From assembly GCA_020796225.1 (NCBI GenBank), contig CM036756.1:52990363-53054362 (forward strand): DNA of 64,000 nt. The letters run 5' to 3'. Source of the DNA: Arion vulgaris (Eukaryota; Mollusca; Gastropoda; Stylommatophora; Arionidae). A model generated the notes under the pieces. It was not told the origin of the DNA and searched no databases. It saw only the letters and a program-made list of their open reading frames with translations. Below, piece after piece: positions 1-15,000 of the stretch (the first letter of the stretch is position 1; every line of letters starts with the position of its first letter). Both the position numbers and the translations under genes were made by a program.

Positions 1-3000
1 TGACGGAGATGAATTGTCGATGTAGAGTGCTGGGAGTACCAAGAAAACTAGGTATGACGGAGATGAATTGTCGATGTAGAGTGCTGGGAGTACCAAGAAA
101 ACTAGTTATGACGGAGATGAATTGTCGATGTAGAGTGCTGGGAGTACCAAGAAAACTAGGTATGACGGAGATGAATTGTCGATGTAGAGTGCTGGGATTA
201 CCAAGAAAACTAGGTATGACGGAGATGAATTGTCGATGTAGAGTGCTGGGAGTACCAAGAAAACTAGGTATGACGGAGATGAATTGTCGATGTAGAGTGC
301 TGGGAGTACCAAGAAAACTAGGTATGACGGAGATGGCTGTCGATGTGAGAGTGCTGAGGAGTACCAAGAAAACTAGGTATGACGGAGATGAATTGTCGAT
401 GTAGAGTGCTGGGAGTACCAAGAAAACTAGGTATGACGGAGATGAATTGTCGATGTAGAGTGCTGGGATACCAAGAAAACTAGGTATGACGGAGATGAAT
501 TGTCGATGTAGAGTGCTGGGATACCAAGAAAACTAGGTATGACGGAGATGAATTGTCGATGTAGAGTGCTGGGAGTACCAAGAAAACTAGGGATGACGGA
601 GATGAATTGTCGATGTAGAGTGCTGGGAGTACAAAGAAAACTAGGTATGACGGAGATGAATTGTCGATGTAGAGTGCTGGGAGTACCAGAAAACTAGGTA
701 TGACGAATGAATTATCGAGTAGAGTGCTGGGAGTACCAAGAAAACTAGGTATGACGGAGATGAATTGTCGATGTAGAGTGCTGGGAGTACCAAGAAAACT
801 AGGTATGACGGAGATGAATTGTCGATGTAGAGTGCTGGGAGTACCAAGAAAACTAGGTATGACGGAGATGAATTGTCGATGTAAAGTGCTGGGATTACCA
901 AGAAAACTAGGTATGACGGAGATGAATTGTCGATGTAAAGTGCTAGGAGTACCAAGAAAACTAGGTATGACGGAGTGAATTGTCGATGTAGAGTGCTGGG
1001 ATTACCAAGAAAACTAGGTATGACGGAGATGAATTGTCGATGTAGAGTGCTGGGAGTACCAAGAAACTAGAGTATGACGAGATGAATTGTCGATGTAGAG
1101 TGCGAAAGTACCAAGAAAACTAGGTATGACGGAGATGAATGTCGATGTAGAAGTGCTGGGAGTACCAAGAAAACTAGGTATGACGGAGATGAATTGTCGA
1201 TGTAGAGTGCTGGGAGTACCAAGAAACTAGGTATGACGGAGATGAATTGTCGATGTAGAGTGCTGGATTACCAAGAAAACTAGGTATGACGGAGATGAAT
1301 TGTCGATGTAGAGTGCTGGGAGTACCAAGAAAACTAGGTATGACGGAGATGAATTGTCGATGTAGAGTGCTGGGAGTACCAAGAAAACTAGGTATGACGG
1401 AGATGAATTGTCGATGTAGAGTGCTGGGAGTACCAAGAAAACTAGGCATGACGGAGATGAATTGTCGATGTAGAGTGCTGGGAGTACCAAGAAAACTAGG
1501 TATGACGGAGATGAATTGTCGATGTAGAGTGCTGGGAGTACCAAGAAAACTAGGTATGACGGAGATGAATTGTCGATGTAGAGTGCTGGGAGTACCAAGA
1601 AAACTAGGTATGACGGAGATGAATTGTCGATGTAGAGTGCTGGGAGTACCAAGAAAACTAGTATGACAGAGATGAATTGTCGATGTAGAGTGCTGGGATT
1701 ACCAAGAAAACTAGGTATGACAGAATGAATTGTCGATGTAGAGTGCTGGGAGTACCAAGAAAACTAGGTATGACGAGATGAATTGTCGATGTAGAGTGCT
1801 GGGAGTACCAAGAAAACTAGGGATGACGGAGATGAATTGTCGATGTAGAGTGCTGGGAGTACCAAGAAAACTAGGTATGACGGAGATGAATTGTCGATGT
1901 AGAGTGCTGGGAGTACCAAGAAAACTAGGTATGACGGAGATGAATTGTCGATGTAGAGTGCTGGGATTACCAAGAAAACTAGGTATGACGGAGATGAATT
2001 GTCGATGTAGAGTGCTGGAGTACCAAGAAACTAGGTATGACGGAGATGAATTGTCGATGTAGAGTGCTGGGATTACCAAGAAAACTAGGTATGACGGAGA
2101 TGAATTGTCGATGTGAGTGCTGGGAGTACCAAGAAAACTAGGTATGACGGAGATGAATTGTCGATGTAGAGTGCTGGGAGTACCAAAAAACTAGGTATGA
2201 CGGAGATGAATTGTCGATGTAGAGTGCTGGGGTACCAAGAAAACTAGGTATGACGGAGATGAATTGTCGATGAAGAGTGCTGGGAGTACCAAGAAAACTA
2301 GGTATGACGGAGATGAATTGTCGATGTAGAGTGCTGGAGTACCAAGAAAACTAGGTATGACGGAGATGAATTGTCGATGTAGAGTGCTGGGAGTACCAAG
2401 AAAACTAGGTATGACGGAGATGAATTGTCGATGTAGAGTGCTGGGAGTACCAAGAAAACTAGGTATGACGGAGATGAATTGTCGATGTAGAGTGCTGGAT
2501 TACCAAGAAAACTAGGTATGACGGAGATGAATTGTCGATGTAGAGTGCTGGGAGTACCAAGAAAACTAGGTATGACGGAGATGAATTGTCGATGTAGAGT
2601 GCTGGGAGTACCAAGAAAACTAGGTATGACGGAGATGAATTGTCGATGTAGAGTGCTGGGAGTACCAAGAAAACTAGGTATGACGGAGATGAATTGTCGA
2701 TGTAGAGTGCTGGGAGTACCAAGAAAACTAGGTATGACGGAGATGAATTGTCGATGTAGAGTGCTGGAGTACCAAGAAAAACTAGGTATGACGGAGATGA
2801 ATTGTCGATGTAGAGTGCTGGGATTACCAAGAAAACTAGGTATGACGGAGATGAATTGTCGATGTAGAGTGCTGGGAGTACCAAGAAAACTAGGTATGAC
2901 GGAGATGAATTGTCGATGTAGAGTGCTGGGAGTACCAAGAAAACTAGGAATGACGGAGATGAATTGTCGATGTAGAGTGCTGGGAGTACCAAGAAAACTA

Positions 3001-6000
3001 GGAATGACGGAGATGAATTGTCGATGTAGAGTGCTGGGAGTACCAAGAAAACTAGGTATGACGGAGATGAATTGTCGATGTAGAGTGCTGGGATTACCAA
3101 GAAAACTAGGTATGACGGAGATGAATTGTCGATGTAGAGTGCTGGAGTACCAAGAAAACTAGTATGACGGAGATGAATTGTCGATGTAGAGTGCTGGATA
3201 CCAAGAAAACTAGGTATGACGGAGATGAATTGTCGATGTAGAGTGCTGGGAGTACCAAGAAAACTAGGTATGACGGAGATGAATTGTCGATGTAGAGTGC
3301 TGGGAGTACCAAGAAAACTAGGGATGACGGAGATGAATTGTCGATGTAGAGTGCTGGGAGTACCAAGAAAACTAGGTATGACGGAGATGAATTGTCGATG
3401 TAGAGTGCTGGGATTACCAAGAAAACTAGGTATGACGGAGATGAATTGTCGATGTAGAGTGCTGGGAGTACCAAGAAAACTAGGTATACGGAGATGAATT
3501 GTCGATGTAGAGTGCTGGGAGTACCAAGAAAACTAGGTATGACGGAGATGAATTGTCGATGTAGAGTGCTGGGAGTACCAAGAAAACTAGGTATGACGGA
3601 GATGAATTGTCGATGTAGAGTGCTGGGAGTACCAAGAAAACTAGGTATGACGGAGATGAATTGTCGATGTAGAGTGCTGGGATTACCAAGAAAACTAGGT
3701 ATGACGGAGATGAATTGTCGATGTAGAGTGCTGAGATTACCAAGAAAACTAGGTATGACGGAGATGAATTGTCGATGTAGAGTGCTGGGAGCTACCAAGA
3801 AAACTAGGTATGACGGAGATGAATTGTCGATGTAGAGTGCTGGAGTTACCAAGAAAACTAGGTATGACGGAGATGAATTGTCGATGTAGAGTGCTGGGAT
3901 TACCAAGAAAACTAGGTATGACGGAGATGAATTGTCGATGTAGAGTGCTGGATTACCAAGAAAACTAGGTATGACGGAGATGAATTGTCGATGTAGAGTG
4001 CTGGGATTACCAAGAAAACTAGGCATGACGGAGATGAATTGTCGATGTAGAGTGCTGGGAGTACCAAGAAAACTAGGTATGACGGAGATGAATTGTCGAT
4101 GTAGAGTGCTGGGAGTACCAAGAAAACTAGGTATGACGGAGATGAATTGTCGATGTAGAGTGCTGGGATTACCAAGAAAACTAGGTATGACGGAAATGAA
4201 TTGTCGATTAGAAATTGCGAGTACCAAGAAACTAGGTAATGACGGAGATGAATTGTCGATGTAGAGTGCTGGGAGTACCAAGAAAACTAGGTATGACGGA
4301 GATGAATTGTCGATGTAGAGTGCTGGGAGTACCAAGAAAACTAGGTATGACGGAGATGAATTGTCGATGTAGAGTGCTGGGATACCAAGAAAACTAGGTA
4401 TGACGGAGATGAATTGTCGATGTAGAGTGCTGGGATTACCAAGAAAACTAGGTATGACGGAGATGAATTGTCGATGTAGATGCTGGGATGTACCAAGAAA
4501 ACTAGGTATGACGGAGATGAATTGTCGATGTAGAGTGCTGGAGTACCAAGAAAACTAGGTATGACGGAGATGAATTGTCGATGTAGAGTGCTGGGAGTAC
4601 CAAGAAAACTAGGCATGACGGAGATGAATTGTCGATGTAGAGTGCTGGGAGTACCAAAAAACTAGGTATGACGGAGATGAATTGTCGATGTAGAGTGCTG
4701 GAGTACCAAGAAAACTAGGTATGACGGAGATGAATTGTCGATGTAGAGTGCTGGGATTACCAAGAAAACTAGTATGACGAATGAATTGTCGATGTAGAGT
4801 GCTGGGAGTACCAGAAAACTAGGTATGACGAGATGAATTGTCGATGTAGAGTGCTGGAGTACCAAGAAAACTAGGTATGACGGAGATGAATTGTCGATGT
4901 AGAGTGCTGGGATACCAAGAAAACTAGGTATGACGGAGATGAATTGTCGATGTAAGTGCTGGAGTACCAAGAAAACTAGGTATGACGGAGATGAATTGTC
5001 GATGTAGAGTGCTGGGAGTACAAGAAAACTAGAGTATGACGGAATGAATTGTCGATGTAGAGTGCTGGGATTACCAAGAAAACTAGGTATGACGGAGATG
5101 AATTGTCGATGTAGAGTGCTGGGAGTACCAAGAAAACTAGGAATGACGGAGATGAATTGTCGATGTAGAGTGCTGGGAGTACCAAGAAAACTAGGTATGA
5201 CGGAGATGAATTGTCGATGAGAGGCTGGAGTACCAAGAAAACTAGGATGACGGAGAATGAATTGTCGATGTAGAGTGCTGGGAGTACCAAGAAAACTAGG
5301 TATGACGGAGATGAATTGTCGATGTAGAGTGCTGGGATTACCAAGAAAACTAGGTATGACGGAGATGAATTGTCGATGTAGAGTGCTGGGAGTACCAAGA
5401 AAACTAGGTATGACGGAGATGAATTGTCGATGTAGAGTGCTGGGATTACCAAGAAAACTAGGTATGACGGAGATGAATTGTCGATGTAGAGTGCTGGGAG
5501 TACCAAGAAAACTAGGTATGACGGAGATGTTTCGATGTAGAGTGCTGGGATCAGAAAATGTATAGATCGATGTAGAGTGCTGGGAGTACCAAGAAAACTA
5601 GGTATGACGGAGATGAATTGTCGATGTAAAGTGCTGGGATTACCAAGAAAACTAGGTATGACGGAGATGAATTGTCGATGTAGAGTGCTGGGAGTACCAA
5701 GAAAACTAGGTATGACGGAGATGAATTGTCGATGTAGAGTGCTGGGAGTACCAAGAAAACTAGGCATGACGGAGATGAATTGTCGATGTAGAGTGCTGGG
5801 AGTACCAAGAAAACTAGGTATGACGGAGATGAATTGTCGATGTAGAGTGCTGGAGTACCAAGAAAACTAGGTATGACGGAGATGAATTGTCGATGTAGAG
5901 TGCTGGGAGTACCAAGAAAACTAGGTATGACGGAGATGAATTGTCGATGTAGAGTGCTGGGAGTACCAAGAAAACTAGGTATGACGGAGATGAATTGTCG

Positions 6001-9000
6001 ATGTAGAGTGCTGGGATTACCAAGAAAACTAGGTATGACGGAGATGAATTGTCGATGTAGAGTGCTGGGAGTACCAAGAAAACTAGGTATGACGGAGATG
6101 AATTGTCGATGTAGAGTGCTGGGATTACCAAGAAAACTAGGTATGACGGAGATGAATTGTCGATGTAGAGTGCTGGGATTACCAAGAAAACTAGGTATGA
6201 CGGAGATGAATTGTCGATGTAGAGTGCTGGGATACCAAGAAAACTAGGTATGACGGAGATGAATTGTCGATGTAGAGTGCTGGGATTACCAAGAAAACTA
6301 GGTATGACGGAGATGAATTGTCGATGTAGAGTGCTGGGAGTACCAAGAAAACTAGGTATGACGGAGATGAATTGTCGATGTAGAGTGCTGGGAGTACCAA
6401 GAAAACTAGGTATGACGGAGATGAATTGTCGATGTAGAGTGCTGGGAGTACCAAGAAACTAGGTATGACGGAGATGAATTGTCGATGTAGAGTGCTGGGA
6501 TTACCAGAAAACTAGGTATGACGGAGATGAATTGTCGATGTAGAGTGCTGGGAGTACCAAGAAAACTAGGTATGACGGAGATGAATTGTCGATGTAGAGT
6601 GCTGGGAGTACCAAGAAAACTAGGTATGACGGAGATGAATTGTCGATGTAGAGTGCTGGGAGTACCAAGAAAACTAGGTATGACGGAGATGAATTGTCGA
6701 TGTAGAGTGCTGGGAGTACCAAGAAAACTAGGAATGACGGAGATGAATTGTCGATGTAGAGTGCTGGGAGTACCAAGAAAACTAGGTATGACGGAGATGA
6801 ATTGTCGATGTAGAGTGCTGGGATACCAAGAAAACTAGGTATGACGGAGATGAATTGTCGATGTAGAGTGCTGGGATACCAAGAAAACTAGGTATGACGG
6901 AGATGAATTGTCGATGTAGAGTGCTGGGATACCAAGAAAACTAGGTATGACGGAGATGAATTGTCGATGTAGAGTGCTGGAGTACCAAGAAAACTAGGTA
7001 TGACGGAGATGAATTGTCGATGTAAGTGCTGGGAGTACCAAGAAAACTAGGTATGACGGAGATGAATTGTCGATGTAGATTGCTGGGAGTACCAAGAAAA
7101 CTAGGTATGACGGAGATGAATTGTCGATGTAGAGTGCTGGGATACCAAGAAAACTAGGTATGACGGAGATGAATTGTCGATGTAGAGTGCTGGGAGTACC
7201 AAGAAAACTAGGTATGACGGAGATGAATTGTCGATGTAGAGTGCTGGGAGTACCAAGAAAACTAGGTATGACGGAGATGAATTGTCGATGTAGAGTGCTG
7301 GGATTACCAAGAAAACTAGGTATGACGGAGATGAATTGTCGATGTAGAGTGCTCGGATTACAAGAAAACTAGGTATGACGGAGATGAATTGTCGATGTAG
7401 AGTGCTGGGAGTACCAAGAAAACTAGGTATGACGGAGATGAATTGTCGATGTAGAGTGCTGGGAGTACCAAGAAAACTAGGTATGACGAGATGAATTGTC
7501 GATGTAGAGTGCTGGGATTACCAAGAAAACTAGGTATGACGGAGATGAATTGTCGATGTAGAGTGCTGGAGTACCAAGAAAACTAGGTATGACGGAGATG
7601 AATTGTCGAGGTAGAGTGCTGGGAGTACCAAGAAAACTAGGTATGACGGAGATGAATTGTCGATGTAGAGTGCTGGGATACCAAGAAAACTAGGTATGAC
7701 GGAGATGAATTGTCGATGTAGAGTGCTGGGAGTACCAAGAAAACTAGGTATGACGGAGATGAATTGTCGATGTAGAGTGCTGGGAGTACCAAGAAACTAG
7801 GTATGACGGAGATGAATTGTCGATGTAGAGTGCTGGGATTACCAAGAAAACTAGGTATGACGGAGATGAATTGTCGATGTAGAGTGCTGGGAGTACCAAG
7901 AAAACTAGGTATGACGAGATGAATTGTCGATGTAAGTGCTGGGAGTACCAAGAAAACTAGGTATGACGGAGATGAATTGTCGATGTAGAGTGCTGGGATT
8001 ACAAAGAAAACTAGGTATGACGGAGATGAATTGTCGATGTAGAGTGCTGGAGTACCAAGAAAACTAGGTATGACGGAGATGAATTGTCGATGTAGAGTGC
8101 TGGGATTACCAAGAAAACTAGGTATGACGTAGATGAATTGTCGATGTAGAGTGCTGGGATTACCAAGAAAACTAGGTATGACGGAGATGAATTGTCGATG
8201 TAGAGTGCTGGGAGTACCAAGAAAACTAGGTATGACGGAGATGAATTGTCGATGTAGAGTGCTGGGATACCAAGAAAACTAGGTATGACGGAGAATGAAT
8301 TGTCGATGTAGAGTGCTGGGATTACCAAGAAAACTAGGTATGACGGAGATGAATTGTCGATGTAGAGTGCTGAGATTACCAAGAAAACTAGGTATGACGG
8401 AGATGAATTGTCGATGTAGAGTGCTGGGAGTACCAAGAAAACTAGGTATGACGGAGATGAATTGTCGATGTAGAGTGCTGGGAGTACCAAGAAAACTAGG
8501 TATGACGGAGATGAATTGTCGATGTAGAGTGCTGGGAGTACCAAGAAAACTAGGTATGACGGAGATGAATTGTCGATGTAGAGTGCTGGGAGTACCAAGA
8601 AACTAGGTATGACGGAGATGAATTGTCGATGTAGAGTGCTGGGAGTACCAAGAAAACTAGGTATGACGGAGATGAATTGTCGATGTAGTGTGCTGGGAGT
8701 ACCAAGAAAACTAGGCATGACGGAGATGAATTGTCGATGTAGAGTGCTGGGATTACCAAGAAAACTAGGTATGACGGAGATGAATTGTCGATGTAGAGTG
8801 CTGGGATTACCAGAAAACTAGGTATGACGGAGATGAATTGTCGATGTAGAGTGCTGGGATTACCAAGAAAACTAGGTATGACGGAGATGAATTGTCGATG
8901 TAGAGTGCTGGGAGTACCAAGAAAACTAGGTATGACGGAGATGAATTGTCGATGTAGAGTGCTGGGATTACCAAGAAAACTAGGTATGACGGAGATGAAT

Positions 9001-12000
9001 TGTCGATGTAGAGTGCTGGGAGTACCAAGAAAACTAGGTATGACGGAGATGAATTGTCGATGTAGAGTGCTGGGAGTACCAAGAAAACTAGGAATGACGG
9101 AGATGAATTGTCGATGTAGAGTGCTGGGAGTACCAAGAAAACTAGGTATGACGGAGATGAATTGTCGATGTAGAGTGCTGGGAGTACCAAGAAAACTAGG
9201 TATGACGGAGATGAATTGTCGATGTAGAGGCTGGAGTACCAAGAAAACTAGGTATGACGGAGATGAATTGTCGATGTAGTGTGCTGGGAGTACCAAGAAA
9301 ACTAGGTATGACGGAGATGAATTGTCGATGTAGAGTGCTGGGAGTACCAAGAAAACTAGGTATGACGGAGATGAATTGTCGATGTAGAGTGCTGGAGTAC
9401 CAAGAAAACTAGGTATGACGGAGATGAATTGTCGATGAGATGTGGGAGTACCAAGAAAACTAGGTATGACGGAGTGAATTGTCGATGTAGAGTGCTGGAT
9501 ACCAAGAAAACTAGGTATGACGGAGATGAATTGTCGATGTAGAGTGCTGGGAGTACCAAGAAAACTAGGTATGACGGAGATGAATTGTCGATGTAGAGTG
9601 CTGGGAGTACCAAGAAAACTAGGTATGACGGAGATGAATTGTCGATGTAGAGTGCTGGGAGTACCAAGAAAACTAGGTATGACGGAGATGAATTGTCGAT
9701 GTAGAGTGCTGAGATTACCAAGAAAACTAGGTATGACGGAGATGAATTGTCGATGTAGAGTGCTGGGAGTACCAAGAAAACTAGGTATGACGGAGATGAA
9801 TTGTCGATGTAGAGTGCTGGGAGTACCAAGAAAACTAGGTATGACGGAGATGAATGTCGATGTAAGTGCTGGGAGTACCAAGAAAACTAGAGTATGACGA
9901 GATGAATTGTCGATGTAGAGTGCTGGGAGTACCAGAAAACTAGGTATGACGGAGATGAATTGTCGATGTAGAGTGCTGGGAGTACCAAGAAAACTAGGTA
10001 TGACGGAGATGAATTGTCGATGTAGAGTGCTGGGATTACCAGAAAACTAGGTATGACGGAGATGAATTGTCGATGTAGAGTGCTGGGAGTACCAAGAAAA
10101 CTAGGTATGACGGAGATGAATTGTCGATGAAGAGTGCTGGGATTACCAAGAAAACTAGGTATGACGGAGATGAATTGTCGATGTAGAGTGCTGGGATTAC
10201 AAAGAAAACTAGGTATGACGGAGATGAATTGTCGATGTAGAGTGCTGGGAGTACCAAGAAAACTAGGTATGACGGAGATGAATTGTCGATGTAGAGTGCT
10301 GGGAGTACCAAGAAAACTAGGTATGACGGAGATGAATTGTCGATGTAGAGTGCTGGGATTACCAAGAAAACTAGGTATGACGGAGATGAATTGTCGATGT
10401 AGAGTGCTGGGAGTACCAAGAAAACTAGGTATGACGGAGATGAATTGTCGATGTAGAGTGCTGGGATACCAAGAAAACTAGGTATGACGGAGATGAATTG
10501 TCGATGTAGAGGCGGGAGTACCAAGAAAACTAGGTATGACGGAGATGAATTGTCGATGTAGAGTGCTGGGAGTACCAAGAAAACTAGGTATGACGGAGAT
10601 GAATTGTCGATGTAGAGTGCTGGGAGTACCAAGAAAACTAGGTATGACGGAGATGAATTGTCGATGTAGAGTGCTGGGAGTACCAAGAAAACTAGGTATG
10701 ACGGAGATGAATTGTCGATGTAGAGTGCTGGGATACCAAGAAAACTAGGTATGACGGAGATGAATTGTCGATGTAGAGTGCTGGGAGTACCAAGAAAACT
10801 AGGTATGACGGAGATGAATTGTCGATGTAGAGTGCTGGGATTACCAAGAAAACTAGGTATGACGGAGATGAATTGTCGATGTAGAGTGCTGGGAGTACCA
10901 AGAAAACTAGGTATGACGGAGATGAATTGTCGATGTAGAGTGCTGGGAGTACCAAGAAAACTAGGTATGACGGAGATGAATTGTCGATGTAGAGTGCTGG
11001 GAGTACCAAGAAAACTAGGTATGACGGAGATGAATTGTCGATGTAGAGTGCTGGGATTACCAAGAAAACTAGGTATGACGGAGATGAATTGTCGATGTAA
11101 GTGCTGGGAGTACCAAGAAAACTAGGTATGACGGAGATGAATTGTCGATGTAGAGTGCTGGGATTACAAAGAAAACTAGGTATGACGGAGATGAATTGTC
11201 GATGTAGAGTGCTGGGATACCAAGAAAACTAGGTATGACGGAGATGAATGTCGATGTAGAGTGCTGGAGTACCAAGAAAACTAGGTATGACGGAGATGAA
11301 TTGTCGATGTAGAGTGCTGGGATACCAAGAAAACTAGGTATGACGGAGATGAATTGTCGATGTAGATGCTGGGATTACCAAGAAAACTAGGATGACGGAG
11401 TGAATGTGTCGATGTAGAGTGCTGGGAGTACCAAGAAAACTAGGTATGACGGAGATGAATTGTCGATGTAGAGTGCTGGGAGTACCAAGAAAACTAGGAA
11501 TGACGGAGATGAATTGTCGATGTAGAGTGCTGGGAGTACCAAGAAAACTAGGTATGACGGAGATGAATTGTCGATGTAGAGTGCTGGGAGTACCAAGAAA
11601 ACTAGGTATGACGGAGATGAATTGTCGATGTAGAGTGCTGGGAGTACCAAGAAAACTAGGTATGACGGAGATGAATTGTCGATGTAGAGTGCTGGGAGTA
11701 CCAAGAAAACTAGGTATGACGGAGATGAATTGTCGATGTAGAGTGCTGGGAGTACCAAGAAAACTAGGTATGACGGAGATGAATTGTCGATGTAGAGTGC
11801 TGGGATTACCAAGAAAACTAGGTATGACGGAGATGAATTGTCGATGTAGAGTGCTGGGAGTACCAAGAAAACTAGGTATGACGGAGATGAATTGTCGATG
11901 TAAAGTGCTGGGATTACCAAGAAAACTAGGTATGACGGAGATGAATTGTCGATGTAGAGTGCTGGAGTACCAAGAAAACTAGGTATGACGGAGATGAATT

Positions 12001-15000
12001 GTCGATGTAGAGTGCTGGATACCAAGAAAACTAGGTATGACGGAGATGAATTGTCGATGTAGAGTGCTGGGATTACCAAGAAAACTAGGTATGACGGAGA
12101 TGAATTGTCGATGTAGAGTGCTGGGAGTACCAGAAAACTAGGTATGACGGAGATGAATTGTCGATGTAGAGTGCTGGGATACCAAGAAAACTAGGTATGA
12201 CGGAGATGAATTGTCGATGTAGAGTGCTGGGAGTACCAAGAAAACTAGGTATGACGGAGATGAATTGTCGATGTAGAGTGCTGGGAGTACCAAGAAAACT
12301 AGGTATGACGGAGATGAATTGTCGATGTAGAGTGCTGGAGATTACCAGAAAACTAGGTATGACGGAGATGAATTGTCGATGTAGAGTGCTGGGAGTACCA
12401 AGAAAACTAGGTATGACGGAGATGAATTGTCGATGTAGAGTGCTGAGATTACCAAGAAAACTAGGTATGACGGAGATGAATTGTCGATGTAGAGTGCTGG
12501 GATACCAAGAAACTAGGTATGACGGAGATGAATTGTCGATGTAGAGTGCTGGATACCAAGAAAACTAGGTATGACGGAGATGAATTGTCGATGTAGAGTG
12601 CTGGGATACCAAGAAAACTAGGCATGACGGAGATGAATTGTCGATGTAGAGTGCTGGGAGTACCAAGAAAACTAGGTATGACGGAGATGAATTGTCGATG
12701 TAGAGTGCTGGGATTACCAAGAAAACTAGGTATGACGGAGATGAATTGTCGATGTAGAGTGCTGGGAGTACCAAGAAAACTAGGTATGACGGAGATGAAT
12801 TGTCGATGTAGAGTGCTGGGAGTACCAAGAAAACTAGGTATGACGGAGATGAATTGTCGATTTAGAGTGCTGGGAGTACCAAGAAAACTAGGTATGACGG
12901 AGATGAATGGTCGATGTAGAGTGCTGGGAGTACCAAGAAAACTAGGTATGACGGAGATGAATTGTCGATGTAGAGTGCTGGGAGTACCAGAAAACTAGGT
13001 ATGACGGAGATGAATTGTCGATGTAGAGTGCTGGGATTACCAAGAAAACTAGGTATGACGGAGATGAATTGTCGATGTAGAGTGCTGGAGTACCAAGAAA
13101 ACTAGGTATGACGGAGATGAATTGTCGATGTAGAGTGCTGGAGTACCAAGAAAACTAGGTATGACGGAGATGAATTGTCGATGTAGAGTGCTGGGAGTAC
13201 CAAGAAAACTAGGTATGACGGAGATGAATTGTCGATGTAGAGTGCTGGGAGTACCAAGAAAACTAGGTATGACGGAAATGAATTGTCGATGTAGAGTGCT
13301 GGGAGTACCAAGAAAACTAGGTATGACGGAGATGAATTGTCGATGTAGAGTGCTGGGATTACCAAGAAAACTAGGTATGACGGAGATGAATTGTCGATGT
13401 AGAGTGCTGGGAGTACCAAGAAAACTAGGTATGACGGAGATGAATTGTCGATGTAGAGTGCTGGGATACCAAGAAAACTAGGTATGACGGAGATGAATTG
13501 TCGATGTAGAGTGCTAGGAGTACCAAGAAAACTAGGTATGACGAGATGTTGATGTAGAGTGCTGGGAGTACCAGAAACTAGTATGACGGAGATGTGTCGA
13601 TGAGTGGGAGTACCAAGAAAACTAGGTATGAATTGTCGAGAGTGGGATACCAGAAAACTGGATGACGTTGAGTGTCGATGAAGTGCTGGAGTACCAAGAA
13701 AACTAGGTATGACGGAGAATTGTCGATGTAGAGTGCTGGGAGTACCAAGAAACTAGGTATGACGGAGATGAATTGTCGATGTAGAGTGCTGGGAGTACAA
13801 GCTAGGTATGACGGAGATGAATTATCGATGTAGAGTGCTGGGATTACCAAGAAAACTAGGTATGACGGAGATGAATGTCGATGAGTGCGAGTACCAGAAA
13901 CTAGGTATGACGGAGATGAATTGACGATGAGTGCTATACCAAGAAAACTTACAGATGAATTGTCGATGTAGAGTGCTGGGAGTACCAAGAAAACTAGATG
14001 ACGGAGATGTGTCGATGAGAGTGCTGATTACCAAAAACAGTGACGGAATGAATTGTCGATGAGTGTGGGATACCAGAAACTAGAGAGGAGATGAATTGTC
14101 GATGAAGGTGTTACGCAAAAAACTAGGTATGACGGAGATGAATTGTCGATGTAGAGTGCTGGGAGTACCAAGAAAACTAGGATGACGGAGATGATGTCGA
14201 TGTAAGTGCTGGGAATTACAAGAAAACTAGTATACGGAGATGAATGTCGATGTAGAGTGCTGGGATTACCAAGAAAACTAGGTATGACGGAGATGAATTG
14301 TCGATGTAGAGTGCTGGAGTACCAAAAACTAGGAATGACGGAGATGAATTGTCGATGTAGAGTGCTGGGAGTACCAAGAAACTAGGTATGACGGAGATGA
14401 ATTGTCGATGTGAGAGTGCTGGATTCCAAGAAAACTAGGTATGACGGAGATGAATTGTCGATGTAGAGTGCTGGATACCAAGAACTAGGTATGACGGAGA
14501 TGAATTGTCGATGTAGAGTGCTGGGATTACCAAGAAAACTAGGTATGACGGAGATGATTTGTCGATGTAGAGTGCTGGGAGTACCAAGAACTAGGTTGAC
14601 GGAGATGAGTCGAGAGCTGATTACAAGAAAACTAGGTAACGGAGATGAATTGTCGATGTAGAGTGCTGGGTACCAAGAAAACTAGGTATGACGGAGATGA
14701 ATTGTCGATGTAGAGTGCTGGGATTACCAGAAAACTAGGTATGACGGAGATGAATTGTCGATGTAGATGCTGGGATACCAGAAAACTAGGATGACGGAAT
14801 GAATTGTCGATGTGAGTGCTGGATTACCAAGAAAACTAGGTATGACGGAGATGAATTGTCGATGTAGAGTGCTGGGATTACCAAGAAAACTAGGCATGAC
14901 GAGAATGAATTGTCGATGTGATGCTGGAGTACCAAAAACTAGGATGACGGAGATGAATTGTCGATGTAGAGTGGGGATTACAAGAAACTAATGACGATGA

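Noticed and set aside
8550..9881. 443-codon minus-strand open frame in satellite A, and similar long frames
   Set aside because: It is made entirely of the 54-bp unit; stop-free units of length divisible by three always give long frames on both strands.
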